From Sulfitobacter albidus (lineage in GTDB: Bacteria > Pseudomonadota > Alphaproteobacteria > Rhodobacterales > Rhodobacteraceae), in NCBI RefSeq assembly GCF_018200035.1, contig NZ_CP073581.1, forward strand, positions 116,001 to 180,000: a stretch of DNA of 64,000 bases, written 5' to 3'. Below the pieces are notes generated by a model. The model worked only from the letters and a program-made list of their open reading frames with translations, was not told the DNA's origin and did not search any database. This document shows, one piece after another, positions 62,244 through 64,000 of this stretch (position 1 is its first letter; every line of letters starts with the position of its first letter). A program made the translations under genes and the position numbers.

Positions 62244-62555
62244 ATGCGCGCGAGAATCTATCAGCCAGCCCGAACAGCCATGTCTTCGGGTGCCGCGAAA
62301 ACTCACCAGTGGGTGTTGGAATTTGCCCCCGCCGCCGCGCGCGAGGTTGATCCGCTGATGGGGTGGACATCTTCGTCAGATACGCAAAGCCAGGTCCGGC
62401 TCAAGTTCGATACGCGCGAGGCGGCTGTGGAATATGCAGCGGAGAACAACATCGACGCGCAGGTTCAGGACCCCAAGCGACGCAAGCCCAACATCCGCGC
62501 GGGCGGATACGGTGAGAATTTCGCGACCGGTCGCCGGGGCGCCTGGACGCACTGA
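62244..62555 (+). CDS. NDUFS4-like NADH dehydrogenase accessory subunit
   Basis: The ATG at 62244 gives 103 residues: [43 protein letters not shown] and [19 protein letters not shown]. This is the ETC-complex I (NDUFS4, PF04800) family, which in alphaproteobacteria attaches to complex I as in mitochondria. Standing alone, not in a nuo cluster. No signal peptide. Divergent from uvrB. Confidence 0.88.
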   Translation: MRARIYQPARTAMSSGAAKTHQWVLEFAPAAAREVDPLMGWTSSSDTQSQVRLKFDTREAAVEYAAENNIDAQVQDPKRRKPNIRAGGYGENFATGRRGAWTH

Positions 62556-62617
62556 CGCAGTGGCGTCCGCGGGGCGCCGAGCTATCTCTCCTGCATCGCT
62601 GGTGAAGGAGAGCCACA

Positions 62618-63328
62618 ATGCCCGCAGATCCCAATCGCAACAATCTTGGCATCTATGATGACGTCGCCGCACAGTGGTGGTCAGACGACATGCGCTGGGT
62701 CCGCACGCTCAAGAATATGGTGCCGGGCCGACTTTCCTATTTTGATCGGTTGATTGACTGGCAGGGCAAGACGGTGCTCGATCTCGGCTGTGCCGGTGGG
62801 TTCATGGCTGAAGCCCTGGCAGAGCGCGGCGCGCGCGTGACTGGTATCGATCCTGCCGAAGACGCGATTGCTGCCGCACGTGCTCACGCACGGGATAGTG
62901 GACACAATATTTCCTATGATGTCGGGGTAGGGGAGAGCCTGCCCTACGAAAACGCCAGCTTTGACGCGGTGGTCTGCGTGGATGTGCTCGAACATGTCTC
63001 CGATCTGCAAAAGGTGCTTGGCGAGGTCTCGCGGGTGCTGACGACCGATGGGGTGTTCTTTTTCGATACGATCAATCGCAACCCGATCGCGCGCCTTGCC
63101 ACGATCACCGTGGCAGAGGACGTGCTTGGCCTGCTGCCAAAGGGCACACATGATCCGGCACTCTTCATAAAACCGGATGAGCTCCGTTCCGGGTTGCACA
63201 AGGCGGGCCTGTCGCCCGGGCCGATAACCGGATTGGGGCCGCGGGGCCTTAATCGCCGGGGTGATCTTACCTTTGGCCGCCTTCCGCTGACCTCGATCAT
63301 CTACATGGGACACGCGAAAAAGGCATGA
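62618..63328 (+). CDS. UbiG-family SAM-dependent methyltransferase
   Basis: 236 residues. SAM motif VLDLGCAGGFMAEAL at about 50-64, then ARVTGIDPAEDAI and VVCVDVLEHVSDLQKV. The C-terminal part, FFFDTINRNPIARLATITV and LLPKGTHDPALFIKPDEL, is specific to UbiG/Coq3-like ubiquinone O-methyltransferases. The N-terminus (NRNNLGIYDDVAAQWW) is that of a branch distinct from canonical alphaproteobacterial UbiG, so function may be the same or a paralogous one. ATG follows GAAGGAG-like AAGGAGAG. Confidence 0.82.
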   Translation: MPADPNRNNLGIYDDVAAQWWSDDMRWVRTLKNMVPGRLSYFDRLIDWQGKTVLDLGCAGGFMAEALAERGARVTGIDPAEDAIAAARAHARDSGHNISYDVGVGESLPYENASFDAVVCVDVLEHVSDLQKVLGEVSRVLTTDGVFFFDTINRNPIARLATITVAEDVLGLLPKGTHDPALFIKPDELRSGLHKAGLSPGPITGLGPRGLNRRGDLTFGRLPLTSIIYMGHAKKA

Positions 63329-63350
63329 GTCGGGCAAAACGACTCGTTCT
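63327..63350 (+). terminator. Weak hairpin after the UbiG-family gene
   Basis: GAGTCG (63327-63332) with CGACTC (63340-63345), loop GGCAAAA, then GTTCTT. The first arm overlaps the stop codon. Confidence 0.5.
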
Positions 63351-63504
63351 TCCGAGCCTGAGCGGCTGATTCACCGCCTGTTTTATGGGCAAATGGCGGA
63401 ATCGCGGGGATACAGCGGCGTTCCGCAAAAGAAAATGCTTTGAGCGGTGGTGGGTTTGAGCCATAAAAACATGGAGGAAACGAGCATTCGACCCGCAGCA
63501 GGTT

Positions 63505-63533
63505 GAGAAAATCGGCGTTTTGGCGATTTTCTC
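63505..63533. repeat. Isolated 10-bp-arm inverted repeat upstream of rrn
   Basis: GAGAAAATCG (63505-63514) and CGATTTTCTC (63524-63533) are perfect complements with a 9-nt loop (GCGTTTTGG). It resembles the arm length of the palindrome pairs but occurs singly and with a larger loop. Confidence 0.5.
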
Positions 63534-63728
63534 GAAAAATCGGCTTGCGGGTTTTGGTTGGTGGGTCTAGAACCCCCTTCACCGGCGGCGCTGAGGCGCT
63601 ACGGGGCGCCACGGAGGCGGGACGGAGCGGATGCTTCGGAGGGTCTTCGGGGTGGAATTCAGGACAGGGATGGCGAGGCGCGCCGGTAAGTTAGGGCGCA
63701 TCTTGTTGGATTTTGTTCTGAGCGTTAT

Positions 63729-63757
63729 TTGACATTGATGATATCTGAAGAGATATG
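63729..63757 (+). promoter_or_regulatory. Predicted rrn promoter
   Basis: TTGACA (63729-63734) and GATATG (63752-63757) are separated by 17 bp, about 215 bp upstream of the 16S 5' end. The perfect -35 box and the distance suit an rrn promoter. Confidence 0.55.
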
Positions 63758-63840
63758 CGGGCGGTTTGGTTTCATTTCGATGGATCAACGTCTGTATGTC
63801 GCGCCGCTAGGGTTCGCCCGATGATGCGGTGTCAGCTTCA

Positions 63841-63889
63841 CTGTTTGGCGGCTTTCGGTAACTTTGGTTACCTTGAGCGCATCAAACAG
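63841..63889 (+). promoter_or_regulatory. Nested hairpin in the rrn leader, with boxA-like sequence downstream
   Basis: CTGTTTG (63841-63847) pairs with CAAACAG (63883-63889), enclosing GGTAACTTTGGTTACC (63857-63872), a 6-bp stem with TTTG loop. GGTTCTTTCAGT about 10-22 bp beyond the outer arm shares only the core of boxA. This may be a boxB/boxA-type antitermination leader or part of pre-16S processing. Confidence 0.4.
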
Positions 63890-63971
63890 AGACTGTCCTG
63901 GTTCTTTCAGTAATGGGATCAGGACGATGTGCAGAGGTTCGAACGTCAAGGATATGTCAGCAATGGCATTT

Positions 63972-64000
63972 CAACTTGAGAGTTTGATCCTGGCTCAGAA
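63972..64000 (+). rRNA. 16S ribosomal RNA, 5' end (truncated by window)
   Basis: CAACTTGAGAGTTTGATCCTGGCTCAGAA is split as a 5' CAACTTG and the universal AGAGTTTGATCCTGGCTCAG at 63979-63998, the standard start of bacterial 16S rRNA. Only 29 nt lie within the window. Confidence 0.95.

Larger units (their letters stand above)
63351..63971. other. Non-coding region upstream of the rrn operon
   Basis: About 620 bp with no credible gene; short frames such as 63503-63694 have no RBS or similarity. It holds a hairpin at 63505-63533 (GAGAAAATCG/CGATTTTCTC), the predicted rrn promoter, a leader hairpin at 63841-63889 and the mature 16S start. Confidence 0.7.

Noticed and set aside
63503..63694. 63-codon plus-strand frame upstream of rrn
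   Set aside because: No RBS, unusual composition and lies in the rrn upstream region; contains a hairpin rather than coding signal.

Overview
The window is ordinary high-GC chromosomal DNA of an alphaproteobacterium, almost certainly a Rhodobacteraceae / Roseobacter-group organism. The basis is the mreBCD-mrdA-rodA order, a class I lysyl-tRNA synthetase, an NDUFS4-like complex I protein, a reductive pyrimidine-degradation cluster with a RutR-type regulator, an FeS-type (6-4) photolyase and an rrn operon whose 16S gene begins in the last 29 bases. I see no transposase, integrase, CRISPR array, prophage or tRNA gene. The genus cannot be fixed from this sequence alone.

Layout. 1-2444: end of a MoeB/ThiF-type adenylyltransferase and an M3 oligopeptidase. 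2505-9618 (minus): the cell-elongation operon mreB-mreC-mreD-mrdA-rodA, continuing into a VOC protein and a GhrA-type reductase. 9815-14938: a VOC protein, leuA with what looks like a leaderless leucine-rich leader peptide, an SDR overlapping a photolyase, and a thioesterase. 15102-18639: a complete L-threonate pathway (ltnD-otnK-otnC-otnI) whose first gene carries an apparent one-base deletion. 18704-21898: small proteins, two ABM/NIPSNAP-type proteins divergent from an ArsR regulator, and a secreted protein of 19 MORN repeats. 22076-32840: nadE, hydrolases, gltX, a GcvH homologue that has lost its lipoyl lysine, an inositol-phosphatase family enzyme and a YbbA/YbbP exporter divergent from a GDSL esterase.

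33652-44765 is the catabolic core. preT and preA (dihydropyrimidine dehydrogenase) flank and overlap a DNA glycosylase gene. A RutR-like regulator follows, then an N-carbamoyl-beta-alanine amidohydrolase, a dihydropyrimidinase and an NMT1/THI5-type ABC importer. Near-identical palindromes (TTTACCA-N2-TGGTAAA type) precede preT and the amidohydrolase gene, tying both transcripts to the regulator. Together they would convert uracil or thymine to beta-alanine or beta-aminoisobutyrate, CO2 and ammonia.

44822-63328 is mixed housekeeping: L,D-transpeptidase, cold-shock protein, aldose epimerase, a response regulator with a degenerate GGDEF domain, ettA, nadD, an EamA transporter, dacB, a TerB-like protein, lysS, a large parallel-beta-helix protein, a beta-barrel protein, an NYN-type RNase, uvrB, an NDUFS4-like protein and a UbiG-family methyltransferase. 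The remainder is the rrn promoter/leader region and the 5' end of 16S rRNA.

Points most worth a second look: the lysine-less GcvH (28342-28707), the leuA leader peptide (12153-12233), a structural family of paired 10-bp-arm palindromes after three genes (2445, 10450, 39536), the glycosylase inside the pyrimidine operon, the ltnD frameshift and the degenerate REC-GGDEF protein.
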